From an uncultured Prevotellaceae bacterium (lineage in GTDB: Bacteria; Bacteroidota; Bacteroidia; Bacteroidales; Bacteroidaceae): a DNA stretch of 64,000 bases. Position 1 is the first letter of the stretch. Each line of letters begins with the position of its first letter. The translations under genes and the position numbers were made by a program. The notes under the pieces are model-generated. The model was not told the origin of the DNA. It was given only the letters and a program-made list of their open reading frames with translations, and did no database searches. Location: assembly GCA_900315455.1 (NCBI GenBank), contig OMZE01000015.1, positions 1 through 64,000 of the forward strand, in the 5' to 3' direction. Of the stretch, positions 9,297 through 18,017 are shown in pieces.

Positions 9297-10274
9297 TCAA
9301 TTATTCCTATTGGCTACGAAGTTGAGATAGGTTTGCAGCGATTGTTTGATATCAAATTGTTTCACGTGAAAATCAATGTATCGTTGGGCCTGTTCACTGA
9401 AATCGTCCATCCTTTTCACTGCATAGTCAATGCCTCCGTTGTCGATGGCAAACTTCACCAACTGGTGAATTTCCTCGTCTTTCACAAAACCTTTCTTCAC
9501 CTTCTTTGCCAATTCAAGCATTTCTTGGTTGGCGGTCTTCTTCAATGCGTGGATGATGGGCAGCGTCAGTTTGCCTTCTGCCATGTCGTTGCCTGTGGGC
9601 TTGCCTATCTCCTTGGAGTCGAAATAGTCGAAAATATCATCACGGATCTGGAAAATCATGCCAATGGCCATACCGAAATCATAGGCATTGCGCACTTCTT
9701 CGTCAGTGGCGTCTACCGAAAGGGCACCATTCATTGCACAACGGGCGAAGAGTGAGGCGGTTTTCTGACGGATAATCTGGTAATAGATGTCTTCGGATAT
9801 TCCATCATCCGAAAAGTTGTTCAACTGAAGCAATTCACCTTGCGAAAGGGTCTGGCCCAGTTCTGCCAGACTGGTGATAATCCTGGAATTACCGCTTCTC
9901 GACACATACAACAAGGCAGAAGACAAGATGAAGTCGCCCACCAATACTGCTACCTTGTTGTTGAACATAGCATTGACAGAAGCCTGACCACGGCGCTCAC
10001 CACTCTCATCCACCACATCGTCGTGTACCAAACTCGCCGTATGCAGCAGTTCCAGGCCCAGCGCGGCATATTGTGTGGTGCGGTTCACCTCACCTAAGTT
10101 CTTGGCCATCAAGAGGGTGAGGATAGGGCGCATACGTTTGCCACCACGCTGCCTGATATGCTCCAAAGCATCGGAGAGCATACCATCGGTATGTGAGAGG
10201 GATTCGTCGAACAGGCCGATGAATTCTTTGAGTTCTGCCTCAATGGGCTGTCTGATGATAGAAAGATGATCCAT
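9297..10274 (-). CDS. All-trans polyprenyl diphosphate synthase (octaprenyl/heptaprenyl type)
   Basis: Elongates farnesyl diphosphate with isopentenyl units to a long prenyl chain, most likely the menaquinone side chain. The 325-residue protein has both aspartate-rich metal motifs, DDVVD at residues 85-89 and DDIFD at 212-216, and the GxxRRG segment after the first. The residues before the first motif favour a long-chain product, but exact length cannot be predicted here. It is a single gene, convergent with deoC and divergent from polA. Near its 3' end the codons for Phe-His-Val-Lys create a parS-like sequence. Confidence 0.92.
   Translation of the reverse strand: MDHLSIIRQPIEAELKEFIGLFDESLSHTDGMLSDALEHIRQRGGKRMRPILTLLMAKNLGEVNRTTQYAALGLELLHTASLVHDDVVDESGERRGQASVNAMFNNKVAVLVGDFILSSALLYVSRSGNSRIITSLAELGQTLSQGELLQLNNFSDDGISEDIYYQIIRQKTASLFARCAMNGALSVDATDEEVRNAYDFGMAIGMIFQIRDDIFDYFDSKEIGKPTGNDMAEGKLTLPIIHALKKTANQEMLELAKKVKKGFVKDEEIHQLVKFAIDNGGIDYAVKRMDDFSEQAQRYIDFHVKQFDIKQSLQTYLNFVANRNN
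9358..9373. other. Possible third parS-like site inside the prenyl synthase gene
   Basis: TGTTTCACGTGAAAAT matches the parS palindrome at 14 of 16 positions, including the central TTTCACGTGAAA. It encodes Phe-His-Val-Lys-Gln in the prenyl synthase, so it could arise from coding constraint. Its closeness to two perfect sites makes function possible. Confidence 0.4.
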
Positions 10275-10290
10275 TGTCAGAAATTTGAGA

Positions 10291-10322
10291 CAAAATTACG
10301 CATTTTTCTCGGATAAATGAAA
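10291..10322 (-). promoter_or_regulatory. Likely promoter of the prenyl synthase gene
   Basis: On the minus strand, TTTC (10322-10319), a 20-base spacer and TAATTTTG (10298-10291) resemble the Bacteroidetes promoter. The leader would be only about ten bases. Confidence 0.45.
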
Positions 10323-10358
10323 AAAATGAGTAATTTTACACAGAAAATTGAAAACACT

Positions 10359-13124
10359 ATGGAGAAACTATTCCTTTTCGATGCCTACGCCCTCATCTAT
10401 AGGGCTTACTATGCTTTTATCCGTAGCCCAAGGTTCAACTCCAAAGGCCAGAATACATCGGCTGTGCTGGGGTTCTGTAATACTCTCCAGGAGATTCTCT
10501 CCAAGGAGAAACCAAAGTATCTCGGTGTGGCCTTCGACCCACACGGACCCACCTTTAGAAATGAGATTTTCCCAGAATATAAAGCGCAGCGAGAAAAGAC
10601 ACCAGAAGATATTCTGTTTGCTGTACCTATTATAAAAGACATCCTCAATGCCATGCATATTCCCGTACTTATGGTTGATGGCTATGAGGCCGATGATGTC
10701 ATTGGTACATTGGCAAAAGTGGCTGCCAATGAGGGTCTCGACACTTTTATGCTCACTTCAGATAAGGACTACGGACAACTCATTACCGACAACGTGAGAA
10801 TGTATCGCCCACAGCATGGTGGGGGATACGAAATCATCGGTCCCGAACAAATCAACGCCAAATATGGTATCAGCCGGCCCTCACAGGTTATCGACCTGCT
10901 GGCTTTAATGGGTGATGCTGCCGATAATTTCCCAGGCTGTCCCGGGGTAGGGGAGAAGACAGCAGTGAAACTCATCAATGAGTTCGGTTCGGTAGATGAA
11001 CTGATCAGCCACACCGACCAGTTGAAAGGGGCGTTAAAGAAAAAGGTGGAGGAACATGTCGACGATATCCTCCTCTCCAAGACTCTCGCCACCATCAAGA
11101 CCGATGTACCCGTGACCCTCGATTTGAAAAAATTGGAGGTGACCGAACCCGACGAGTCGCAACTCCGGAAAATCTTCGAAGAACTGGAGTTCAAAACGCT
11201 GGCCGACAAATTTCTTAACAAACCTAAAAAAATACCTCAAAATGTGAATTTACAACTCGATTTGTTTGCAGAATTTCCCACCGACAGTGAGGAGACTGAA
11301 AAAAAATCGAGTTTTGAGAGCCTAAAAACCATTAGTCATGATTATCAACTTATTGAAAAACAAGAAGATATTAAAAAATTATGTGATTTTTTATTGACAT
11401 TCGATTTTTTAAGTCTAGATACGGAGACCACTTCTACCAACCCCATCGAGGCAGAATTGGTGGGATTGAGTTTCGCCGTACGCGAAAATCAGGCTTTCTA
11501 CGTTCCCGTGCCCGAAAATCATGAGGAGGCACAACAGGTGGTGGAGATTTTCCGACCACTGTACGAAAATCCGTCGATATTGAAAATCGGGCAGAACATC
11601 AAGTACGATATGCAGGTGCTGGCCAACTATGGCATCACCCTCGAAGGCGACCTCTGGGATACCATGGTGGCCCATTACCTCATCCAACCAGAGTTGCGAC
11701 ATAACATGGACCTCCTGGCAGAAGTATATCTCAACTATAAGACCATCCATATCGACGAACTTATCGGTCCGAAAGGAAAAAAACAGCGCAGCATGCGCGA
11801 ACTAACTCCTGCAGAGGTATATGAGTATGCTGCCGAGGATGCCGATGTGACACTGAAACTGAAAAGGGTGCTCGAACCAAAACTGAAGGAAGTGGGAGCC
11901 GACCGACTGTTCCACGACATCGAGATGCCGCTGATACCCGTTTTGGCTGACATGGAGCGCAATGGTGTGTGTATCGACACGGAGTCGCTCGCCGAGACCT
12001 CAAAGGCGTTCACCCAACGCATGAACGATATTGAACAGCAAATCTATGCATTGGCGGGTGAACAGTTCAATATCTCCTCACCCAAACAGGTGGGCGACAT
12101 CCTCTTCTCTAAACTCAAAATCGTAGAAAAGCCCAAGAAGACAAAGACAGGACAGTTTGTCACCTCAGAGGAAGTGCTGCAGACACTGAAGGGAAAACAC
12201 GAAATAGTAGAGAAAATACTCGACTACCGCGGACTGCGCAAATTACTCAGTACGTATATCGATACCTTGCCACAACTCATCAACCCGAAAACCCAACATA
12301 TCCACACGTCGTTCAATCAAACGGTGACCGCCACAGGAAGACTGTCGTCGAGTGACCCCAACCTCCAAAACATTCCCGTGCGTGGCGAAGATGGCAAGGA
12401 GATACGCAAGGCGTTCATTCCCGAACCGGGTAGCCTCTTCTTCTCTGCTGACTACAGTCAGATAGAACTCAGGGTAATGGCTCACCTCAGTGGCGATGAA
12501 AACATGATCGATGCGTTTATCCAAGGCCACGACATTCACGCGGCAACGGCTGCCAATATTTATAAGGTGGGTATTGACGAGGTGACTAGCGACCAGCGCA
12601 GGAAGGCCAAAAGGGCCAATTTCGGCATCATCTATGGCATCACCGTCTTCGGACTGGCAGAACGGCTGGAAATCGACCGTGCCGAGGCGCGTGAACTCAT
12701 CAATGGCTATTTCGAAACCTTCCCGAAGGTAAGGGAATATATGGAACAGGCAAAGGAGACAGCACGGCAGAAAGGTTATGTGGAGACGTTCTTCCACCGT
12801 CGCCGCTACCTGCCCGACATCAACAGCCGTAATGCCACTGTGAGGGGCTTTGCCGAGCGAAACGCCATCAACGCGCCTATCCAAGGTTCTGCCGCCGACA
12901 TCATCAAGGTGGCGATGATTCGTATCTACCAACGGTTTAAGGAAGAACATCTCCGTTCGAAAATGATTCTCCAAGTGCACGACGAACTCAACTTCAGTGT
13001 GTTGCCCGAGGAGAAGGGTAGGGTAGAGGCCATCGTGAAAGAGGAGATGGAGAACGCCTATCACCTCCGCGTACCCCTTGTGGCCGACGCAGGATGGGGT
13101 GCCAACTGGTTGGAGGCACATTGA
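10359..13124 (+). CDS. polA: DNA polymerase I
   Basis: Repair and Okazaki-fragment polymerase, 921 residues. It has the N-terminal 5'-3' exonuclease (about 1-290), a proofreading domain with an intact DxE motif (DTETT, Asp354 and Glu356), and a family A polymerase domain with motif A DYSQIELR (Asp698), motif B RRKAKRANFGIIYG and motif C VHDEL (Asp875). All three activities should therefore be present. The open frame begins at 10317, but the ATG at 10359 gives the family N-terminus and lies downstream of a possible -7 box (TAATTTTA at 10331-10338). Codon use in the 11230-11420 linker is AT-richer than elsewhere in the gene, as expected for a non-catalytic linker. Confidence 0.96.
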   Translation: MEKLFLFDAYALIYRAYYAFIRSPRFNSKGQNTSAVLGFCNTLQEILSKEKPKYLGVAFDPHGPTFRNEIFPEYKAQREKTPEDILFAVPIIKDILNAMHIPVLMVDGYEADDVIGTLAKVAANEGLDTFMLTSDKDYGQLITDNVRMYRPQHGGGYEIIGPEQINAKYGISRPSQVIDLLALMGDAADNFPGCPGVGEKTAVKLINEFGSVDELISHTDQLKGALKKKVEEHVDDILLSKTLATIKTDVPVTLDLKKLEVTEPDESQLRKIFEELEFKTLADKFLNKPKKIPQNVNLQLDLFAEFPTDSEETEKKSSFESLKTISHDYQLIEKQEDIKKLCDFLLTFDFLSLDTETTSTNPIEAELVGLSFAVRENQAFYVPVPENHEEAQQVVEIFRPLYENPSILKIGQNIKYDMQVLANYGITLEGDLWDTMVAHYLIQPELRHNMDLLAEVYLNYKTIHIDELIGPKGKKQRSMRELTPAEVYEYAAEDADVTLKLKRVLEPKLKEVGADRLFHDIEMPLIPVLADMERNGVCIDTESLAETSKAFTQRMNDIEQQIYALAGEQFNISSPKQVGDILFSKLKIVEKPKKTKTGQFVTSEEVLQTLKGKHEIVEKILDYRGLRKLLSTYIDTLPQLINPKTQHIHTSFNQTVTATGRLSSSDPNLQNIPVRGEDGKEIRKAFIPEPGSLFFSADYSQIELRVMAHLSGDENMIDAFIQGHDIHAATAANIYKVGIDEVTSDQRRKAKRANFGIIYGITVFGLAERLEIDRAEARELINGYFETFPKVREYMEQAKETARQKGYVETFFHRRRYLPDINSRNATVRGFAERNAINAPIQGSAADIIKVAMIRIYQRFKEEHLRSKMILQVHDELNFSVLPEEKGRVEAIVKEEMENAYHLRVPLVADAGWGANWLEAH

Positions 13125-13154
13125 CAGAGGCTGTATCCTATCCATATATAAATA

Positions 13155-13217
13155 CAACACAGAGATACAGAGACACAGAGGAAAATAAAAACTTTGTATC
13201 TCTGTGCCTCTGTGTTG
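13155..13217. repeat. CACAGAG palindromic repeat, copy B
   Basis: Arms at 13155-13181 and 13192-13217 pair with a few mismatches around a ten-base A-rich loop. The element lies 30 bases after polA and could form its terminator hairpin, though no long T run follows. It is related to copies A, C, D and E. Confidence 0.8.
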
Positions 13218-13233
13218 ATATTGATATTCGGGG

Positions 13234-13277
13234 AACAAAAAACTTCGTCTTTTGTTTCGCATTCCGCTCGGTTTGCA
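13234..13277 (+). repeat. 44-base direct repeat, upstream copy (damaged promoter)
   Basis: Identical over 44 bases to 13321-13364. The match continues past the repeat if four bases (CTAA) are deleted from the downstream copy, so this copy lacks the TA half of the -7 box that the downstream copy keeps. A small inverted repeat AACAAAA/TTTTGTT is present at its start. Confidence 0.9.
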
Positions 13278-13320
13278 TTTTGCCATAAATGGCTAAATGA
13301 GGCTGCACCTCGGTAATGTA

Positions 13321-13364
13321 AACAAAAAACTTCGTCTTTTGTTTCGCATTCCGCTCGGTTTGCA
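13321..13364 (+). repeat. 44-base direct repeat, downstream copy
   Basis: Second identical copy, starting 87 bases after the first and running directly into the -7 box of the ychF promoter. Its TTCCGCTCGGTTTGCACTA part closely resembles the minus-strand repeat upstream of ruvB. Confidence 0.9.
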
Positions 13365-13373
13365 CTAATTTTG
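13338..13373 (+). promoter_or_regulatory. Likely promoter of ychF-lgt
   Basis: TAATTTTG at 13366-13373 is a full -7 match. The best upstream TTTG (13338-13341) gives a long 24-base spacer; TTTC at 13342-13345 gives 20. The leader before ychF would be about 20 bases. Confidence 0.5.
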
Positions 13374-13398
13374 CAGAATAATTTAGAATTAGCATATT

Positions 13399-14499
13399 AT
13401 GGCATTAAAATGTGGTATCGTGGGGCTGCCCAACGTGGGTAAGTCGACGCTTTTCAACTGCTTGTCGAGTGCCAAGGCACAGGCAGCCAATTTCCCTTTC
13501 TGTACGATAGAACCCAACGTGGGAGTAATTACCGTTCCCGACGAACGGCTCACCAGACTCGCCGAATTGGTGCACCCTGGCAGAATAGTTCCCGCCACCT
13601 GCGAAATCGTCGATATCGCCGGTCTGGTGAAAGGAGCATCGAAAGGTGAGGGACTGGGAAACAAGTTCCTGGGAAATATCCGCGAGACCGATGCCATTAT
13701 CCATGTGCTTCGCTGTTTCGACGATGATAACGTCACTCATGTCGACGGTACCATCGACCCTATCCGCGACAAGGAAATCATCGATACCGAACTGCAGTTG
13801 AAAGACTTGGAGACCATTGAGTCGAGGCTTGCCAAGCAGCAGAAAGTGGCGTCGCTGGGAAACAAAGACGCGAAGATAGAGGTGAATGTGTTGATGGCCT
13901 ATAAGGAAGTGCTCGAAAAGGGACAGAATGCCCGTGTGGTGACCTTCGACAACAAGGATGAGCAACGGGCTGCCCACGACCTCTTCCTTCTCACCGCGAA
14001 GCCAGTGCTCTATGTGTGCAACGTTGACGAGGCCGCTGCCAAGGATGGTAACGACTATTCACGCCGTGTGGAAGAGATTGCCCGTGCCGAGGGTGCCGAA
14101 GTACTGGTCATCGCCGCCAAGACCGAGGAGGATATCGCCAGTTTCGATAGTTACGAAGACAAGAAAATGTTTCTCGATGAACTGGGTCTTGAGGAGAGTG
14201 GCATGAACCGCCTGACGAAGAAGGCTTACGCCCTGCTCAACTTGGAGACATTCATCACCGCCGGTTCGATGGAGGTGAAGGCTTGGACCTATCATAAGGG
14301 ATGGAAGGCACCCCAATGTGCCGGAGTCATCCACACCGACTTCGAGAAAGGTTTCATCCGTGCCGAGGTCATCAAGTACGACGACTACATCAAGTATGGC
14401 TCTGAGGCCGCCGTGCGTGAGGCTGGAAAAATGGGTGTGGAAGGCAAGGATTATGTGGTGCAAGATGGCGATATCATGCACTTCAGGTTTAATGTTTAA
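13399..14499 (+). CDS. ychF: Redox-regulated ATPase YchF (Obg-like)
   Basis: Obg-family P-loop protein that in this subfamily prefers ATP and associates with ribosomes in the cytoplasm. The 366-residue protein begins with the G1 loop GLPNVGKST at residues 9-17, has a coiled-coil insertion in the middle, and ends with a TGS domain and the conserved C-terminus HFRFNV. Length and all motifs are normal. It is followed after seven bases by lgt, and preceded by a duplicated promoter-like repeat. Confidence 0.97.
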   Translation: MALKCGIVGLPNVGKSTLFNCLSSAKAQAANFPFCTIEPNVGVITVPDERLTRLAELVHPGRIVPATCEIVDIAGLVKGASKGEGLGNKFLGNIRETDAIIHVLRCFDDDNVTHVDGTIDPIRDKEIIDTELQLKDLETIESRLAKQQKVASLGNKDAKIEVNVLMAYKEVLEKGQNARVVTFDNKDEQRAAHDLFLLTAKPVLYVCNVDEAAAKDGNDYSRRVEEIARAEGAEVLVIAAKTEEDIASFDSYEDKKMFLDELGLEESGMNRLTKKAYALLNLETFITAGSMEVKAWTYHKGWKAPQCAGVIHTDFEKGFIRAEVIKYDDYIKYGSEAAVREAGKMGVEGKDYVVQDGDIMHFRFNV

Positions 14500-14506
14500 G
14501 ATATAA

Positions 14507-15358
14507 ATGAACAATTTTCTATATATCGTCTGGAACCCCAACGAGGTGGCACTTCGTCTCGGTTCTTTCTCCATACGCTGGTATTCCCTTTGCTGGCTTG
14601 TAGGATTGTTGTTGGCTTATATAATTGTAAAAAAACTTTACAAGGAACAGAAAATCAAGGACGAGTTGTTCGACCCGCTCTTCATCTATTGTTTTCTGGG
14701 CATCCTGATAGGTGCCCGACTGGGTCACTGCCTGTTCTACGAGCCTGGCTATTTCCTCAGTAGCGGCACACATATTATCGAGATGTTTCTGCCTATCCAC
14801 AAAATGGCCGATGGCTCTTGGAAATTCACTGGCTATGAGGGACTTGCGTCGCATGGTGGCACCCTCGGACTGATGATAGCACTTTATATCTATTTCAAGA
14901 AGACCCACCTCAGCCTTTGGCAGGTGCTCGACAATATCGCTATTGCCACGCCTGTCACCGCCTGCTTTATCCGTTTGGGCAACCTGATGAACTCAGAGAT
15001 TATCGGCAAGGTAACGGATGTGCCCTGGGCATTCATCTTTGTCAATGCTGAGCCTTCGCTTGCCACACAGCCCCGTCATCCCGGACAACTCTATGAAGCC
15101 ATCGTCTATTTCATCTTCTTCTTCGTGGGGTGGTATATCTACCGCCGCCGTCCGGAGAAAGTGGGTACGGGATTTTTCTTCGGCCTCTGTCTCACGCTGA
15201 TTTTCACTGCCCGTTTCTTCATTGAGTTCACTAAAATCAATCAGGTAGACTTTGAGAATACCCTTCCCCTCGATATGGGACAACTCCTCAGTATCCCCTT
15301 TGTCATCATCGGCATCGTCTGCATGATGGGAGGAAAATGGATGAAGAAGATAGGGTAG
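14507..15358 (+). CDS. lgt: Prolipoprotein diacylglyceryl transferase
   Basis: Inner-membrane enzyme that attaches diacylglycerol to the lipobox cysteine of prolipoproteins, the first step of lipoprotein maturation. The 283-residue protein has about seven hydrophobic segments, the Lgt signature region [13 protein letters not shown], and the HPGQLYEA motif near the middle. Length is typical. It follows ychF closely and ends at a terminator hairpin shared with the convergent methyltransferase gene. Several putative lipoproteins in this window would be substrates. Confidence 0.95.
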   Translation: MNNFLYIVWNPNEVALRLGSFSIRWYSLCWLVGLLLAYIIVKKLYKEQKIKDELFDPLFIYCFLGILIGARLGHCLFYEPGYFLSSGTHIIEMFLPIHKMADGSWKFTGYEGLASHGGTLGLMIALYIYFKKTHLSLWQVLDNIAIATPVTACFIRLGNLMNSEIIGKVTDVPWAFIFVNAEPSLATQPRHPGQLYEAIVYFIFFFVGWYIYRRRPEKVGTGFFFGLCLTLIFTARFFIEFTKINQVDFENTLPLDMGQLLSIPFVIIGIVCMMGGKWMKKIG

Positions 15359-15379
15359 GGGAAATGATTACAACAGATG

Positions 15380-15416
15380 AAAAAGCACTTGGAAAACCAT
15401 CATCCAAGTGCTTTTT
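15380..15416. terminator. Bidirectional terminator between lgt and the methyltransferase gene
   Basis: Perfect 14-base arms (15380-15393 and 15403-15416) with a nine-base loop and A/T ends work in both directions. The right arm covers the last codons and stop codon of the minus-strand methyltransferase gene, so the hairpin is partly coding. Confidence 0.85.
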
Positions 15417-16620
15417 CTGTGATTACCAGTAAATGTTCTTTTCCTATGGTGGTGGCAAAAATATAGGTGTTGCCACCATCGGTCAGACGTAGCCGTTTGC
15501 GGAGTTCTGCCACGGAGATAGGGAAATATCTCACGGTGATGTTGGCTTTCTGGATACCGGCAAGATGTTGGCGCACCATGCGTTTGTTCATGGTGCTCAC
15601 GGCCTGGATGATGAACTGTCGTCCCGGGAAATCCTTGATGGGCGTGTCGCTCACGAAGAGGTGGCTATTGGGGTCGAGGGCAGTCACGCCGAAATGGTGT
15701 GCCAGCACCGAGAAACATCCTGCCTTCATCACGGCGGCGTTGGGTTCGAAGAGGTGTTTTTTCTTCAGCGGAATGTTGTTGTCGACAAGGGGTAATGGGG
15801 GTGCCGGTGTGTCGGTGAAGACGAAGGTGTGGTCGTCGTTGGTGCAATGGATGGTAATGGGTAAGTCGGAAGCACGGGCGGAGAGCACCACTAAGAGTTC
15901 TTTACACTCGTTTCCCGTTGCCACGACGTGTATCTCGCGCACGCTATCGGCACAGACGTGGTTCAGGCTCGCGGCGGTGTGGTGCCAGTCGAGCATCGGC
16001 GAGAGTTTCAGCATCACGATATCGGCTTTCTGGAGCAGCGTGGAGAGAAGTTGCAGCACGTCGGGCGTACAGTCATCGATGGCGAACGTGCGGCCGCCAT
16101 GGCTGTCACGCCGTGCCGGGTCCACGAAGATGAGTTGTTGGTGGGGTAGGGAGTCCAAAACCGTCTGTCCGTCGTCCTCCACCACCTCTGCCTGCGTGAG
16201 GCCGAGTACTTCGAAGTTGTGGCGGGCACAGGCACACAGCCTTTCCTGTCGCTCCACATATATCCCTTTGTCGAACAAGGAACAGAGCCAGGCGAAGTCC
16301 ACGCCGAAGCCCCCGGTGAGGTCGGCCATCGATTCGTGGCGTCCTTCAGCGAAGTCGTGGAGCAGTCTCCTGCATAGCCGCTGTTTGTAGCCTGCCGTCT
16401 GTTCCGAAGAACACTGTTCCAGCGACAGATGAGCGGGATAGACGATGTCGTCGTGGGATGCCCACGACGGTATCTTTGTACGTGCTTTCTGCCACCCCGC
16501 TATCTGCTCGACGGCCACCGCCATGTCCACATCCCCATGGCTGCGGGCTTGCAGAGCCAGTTGGTGAATGTCGCATTGGCGGTGGCCGTCGATGAATTGT
16601 CGTGTGGCGTTGTCGATCAT
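15400..16620 (-). CDS. SAM-dependent methyltransferase with THUMP-like C-terminal domain
   Basis: Class I methyltransferase fold with motif I DLTGGFGVD near residues 100-108 and FVDPAR near 165-170. The C-terminal region resembles the THUMP-like domain found with such proteins in Bacteroidetes, which suggests an RNA substrate, though none is known to me. I chose the ATG at 16620 because it overlaps the upstream stop codon as ATGA; the longer frame to 16680 would run into that gene. The product is 406 residues. It is last in a seven-gene run that begins with ruvB. Confidence 0.8.
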   Translation of the reverse strand: MIDNATRQFIDGHRQCDIHQLALQARSHGDVDMAVAVEQIAGWQKARTKIPSWASHDDIVYPAHLSLEQCSSEQTAGYKQRLCRRLLHDFAEGRHESMADLTGGFGVDFAWLCSLFDKGIYVERQERLCACARHNFEVLGLTQAEVVEDDGQTVLDSLPHQQLIFVDPARRDSHGGRTFAIDDCTPDVLQLLSTLLQKADIVMLKLSPMLDWHHTAASLNHVCADSVREIHVVATGNECKELLVVLSARASDLPITIHCTNDDHTFVFTDTPAPPLPLVDNNIPLKKKHLFEPNAAVMKAGCFSVLAHHFGVTALDPNSHLFVSDTPIKDFPGRQFIIQAVSTMNKRMVRQHLAGIQKANITVRYFPISVAELRKRLRLTDGGNTYIFATTIGKEHLLVITEKALG

Positions 16621-17372
16621 CTGATCACTTTGTAGTTGCGCTTGGCTTCCTCCCTTGTGCAGAGGTTGAAGTGCCACCATTCGGTGCGCAGGGGCTTGAA
16701 ACCGCCCACTGCCATCACTTCACGCAGCAACTGGCGATTGGCGCGTGCCTCTGCTGTCATGCGTTTGGTGCGCACCAGCACGTCTTCGTGGTCGATGTGT
16801 GAGAGGTTGCTCATGTGGTCTACAAGGGCACCCATGGGTATGGTGTCACCGTTCTCACGGCAGATGGAGATGTCCACTGCCATGCCGTAGTTGTGCATAC
16901 CACCGCCGCGTGCGGGGTTGCTCACATAAATGTTCTTCGACGTGCCTTTCACCACGTCCCACATCTTCTGCTGAATGCTCATCGGCCGTGTGGCATCGAA
17001 GATGATGAGGCTCAGGTCGGGATGCAGTTCCTTCAGCCTCTGCTGTGCCATGGCAAGCGCCCTGGCAGCCTTCGGATGTAGATAGCCCTCGCGCAGGTCA
17101 TCATAAAGCACGCGTCCGGTGAAATTGTCGGGTCGCGAATACATCAGACTCACCCTGATTGTGGGGTCTACCGACTGGATGTTCACCATTCCCTGTCGCT
17201 CCATGGAGAGGGCAGTGGCACTGAGTTGTTGCCGCACAGTGTCGCGGGGTAGGGTAGGCGAGCCGGTCTCCACAGCGTCGGCATCCATGGTGGCAACAGG
17301 ACGTTGTGCGCGCTCCCCGCTGCTGCCGGTGCATGCGATGAGGAGCGCGGCGAAAAATAAGAGAATCTTCAT
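16617..17372 (-). CDS. D-alanyl-D-alanine dipeptidase (VanX/DdpX family), putative lipoprotein
   Basis: Zinc metallopeptidase of family M15D that cleaves D-Ala-D-Ala, probably for recycling wall-derived dipeptide in the periplasm. Starting at 17372 the protein has a signal peptide ending in LLIAC, so Cys14 is a likely lipidation site. His160, Asp167 and His234 are the predicted zinc ligands and Glu231 in EWWH the catalytic base. A longer frame starts with TTG at 17402 but lacks support. A resistance role is unlikely because no vanH or vanA-like gene is near; the setting is housekeeping. Confidence 0.88.
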   Translation of the reverse strand: MKILLFFAALLIACTGSSGERAQRPVATMDADAVETGSPTLPRDTVRQQLSATALSMERQGMVNIQSVDPTIRVSLMYSRPDNFTGRVLYDDLREGYLHPKAARALAMAQQRLKELHPDLSLIIFDATRPMSIQQKMWDVVKGTSKNIYVSNPARGGGMHNYGMAVDISICRENGDTIPMGALVDHMSNLSHIDHEDVLVRTKRMTAEARANRQLLREVMAVGGFKPLRTEWWHFNLCTREEAKRNYKVIR

Positions 17373-17402
17373 GAGTGATATGAAAGTCTTGCTCTGTAGC
17401 AA

Positions 17403-17984
17403 TCAGAACTGCACTTTGGGTGCTTTCTCGGCTCCACTCTCGGCAGCAAACTTCTCCATGGTCTTGAAACCGAAGATACCGGCAAAGATGTTGTTGGGGA
17501 ACGAGCGGATGTTCTTGTTATACTCGGTCACTGCAGCATTGTATTTGTTGCGGGCTTCATTGATGCGGTTCTCTGAGCCTTCCAGTTGGTTCTGCAGGTC
17601 ACGGAAGTTCTCGTTGGCCTTCAGTTCGGGGTAACTCTCTGCCACGGCGATGAGTCGGCCGAGTGAACTGTTCAGGTCACTCCAGTTTTTCTGAAACTCC
17701 TGTATTTGCTCAGCAGTCATGTTCAAGGGGTCGATGGTCACCGAGGTGGCTTTGGTGCGTGCCTCGGTCACTTCGGTGAGGGTCTGCTCCTCGTGCTTGG
17801 CATAGCCTTTTACGGTCTCCACGAGGTTGGGGATGAGGTCTGCCCTACGCTGGTAAGCCGACTGCACATCGGCTGCTGCCTGCGTGGCATTTTCCTGTAC
17901 GCCGATCATGCCGTTGTAGGCAGAGATGCCCCATATCACGAGCAGGGCGGCGATGGCCAGAATGACTAATAATGTTTTTTTCAT
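17403..17984 (-). CDS. lemA: LemA family protein
   Basis: A 193-residue protein with one N-terminal membrane segment (about residues 4-25) followed by long amphipathic helices, as in LemA proteins. The function of LemA is not settled. It is preceded by a TPM-domain gene after 33 bases, a pairing common in Bacteroidetes and other bacteria, which points to a shared membrane process. It sits inside the ruvB-headed run. Confidence 0.9.
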   Translation of the reverse strand: MKKTLLVILAIAALLVIWGISAYNGMIGVQENATQAAADVQSAYQRRADLIPNLVETVKGYAKHEEQTLTEVTEARTKATSVTIDPLNMTAEQIQEFQKNWSDLNSSLGRLIAVAESYPELKANENFRDLQNQLEGSENRINEARNKYNAAVTEYNKNIRSFPNNIFAGIFGFKTMEKFAAESGAEKAPKVQF

Positions 17985-18017
17985 GTCGTTTGGTTATTTT
18001 GTGATGAATAATGTTTT

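Noticed and set aside
9358..9373. Third parS site as certain
   Set aside because: It has 14 of 16 matches, lies in a coding region, and its codons encode Phe-His-Val-Lys, so chance is possible. Kept only as a candidate.
16617..17372. Vancomycin-resistance VanX
   Set aside because: The fold and active site match, but there is no vanH, vanA or vanRS nearby and the gene is in a housekeeping run with lemA and ybeY. A recycling dipeptidase is simpler.
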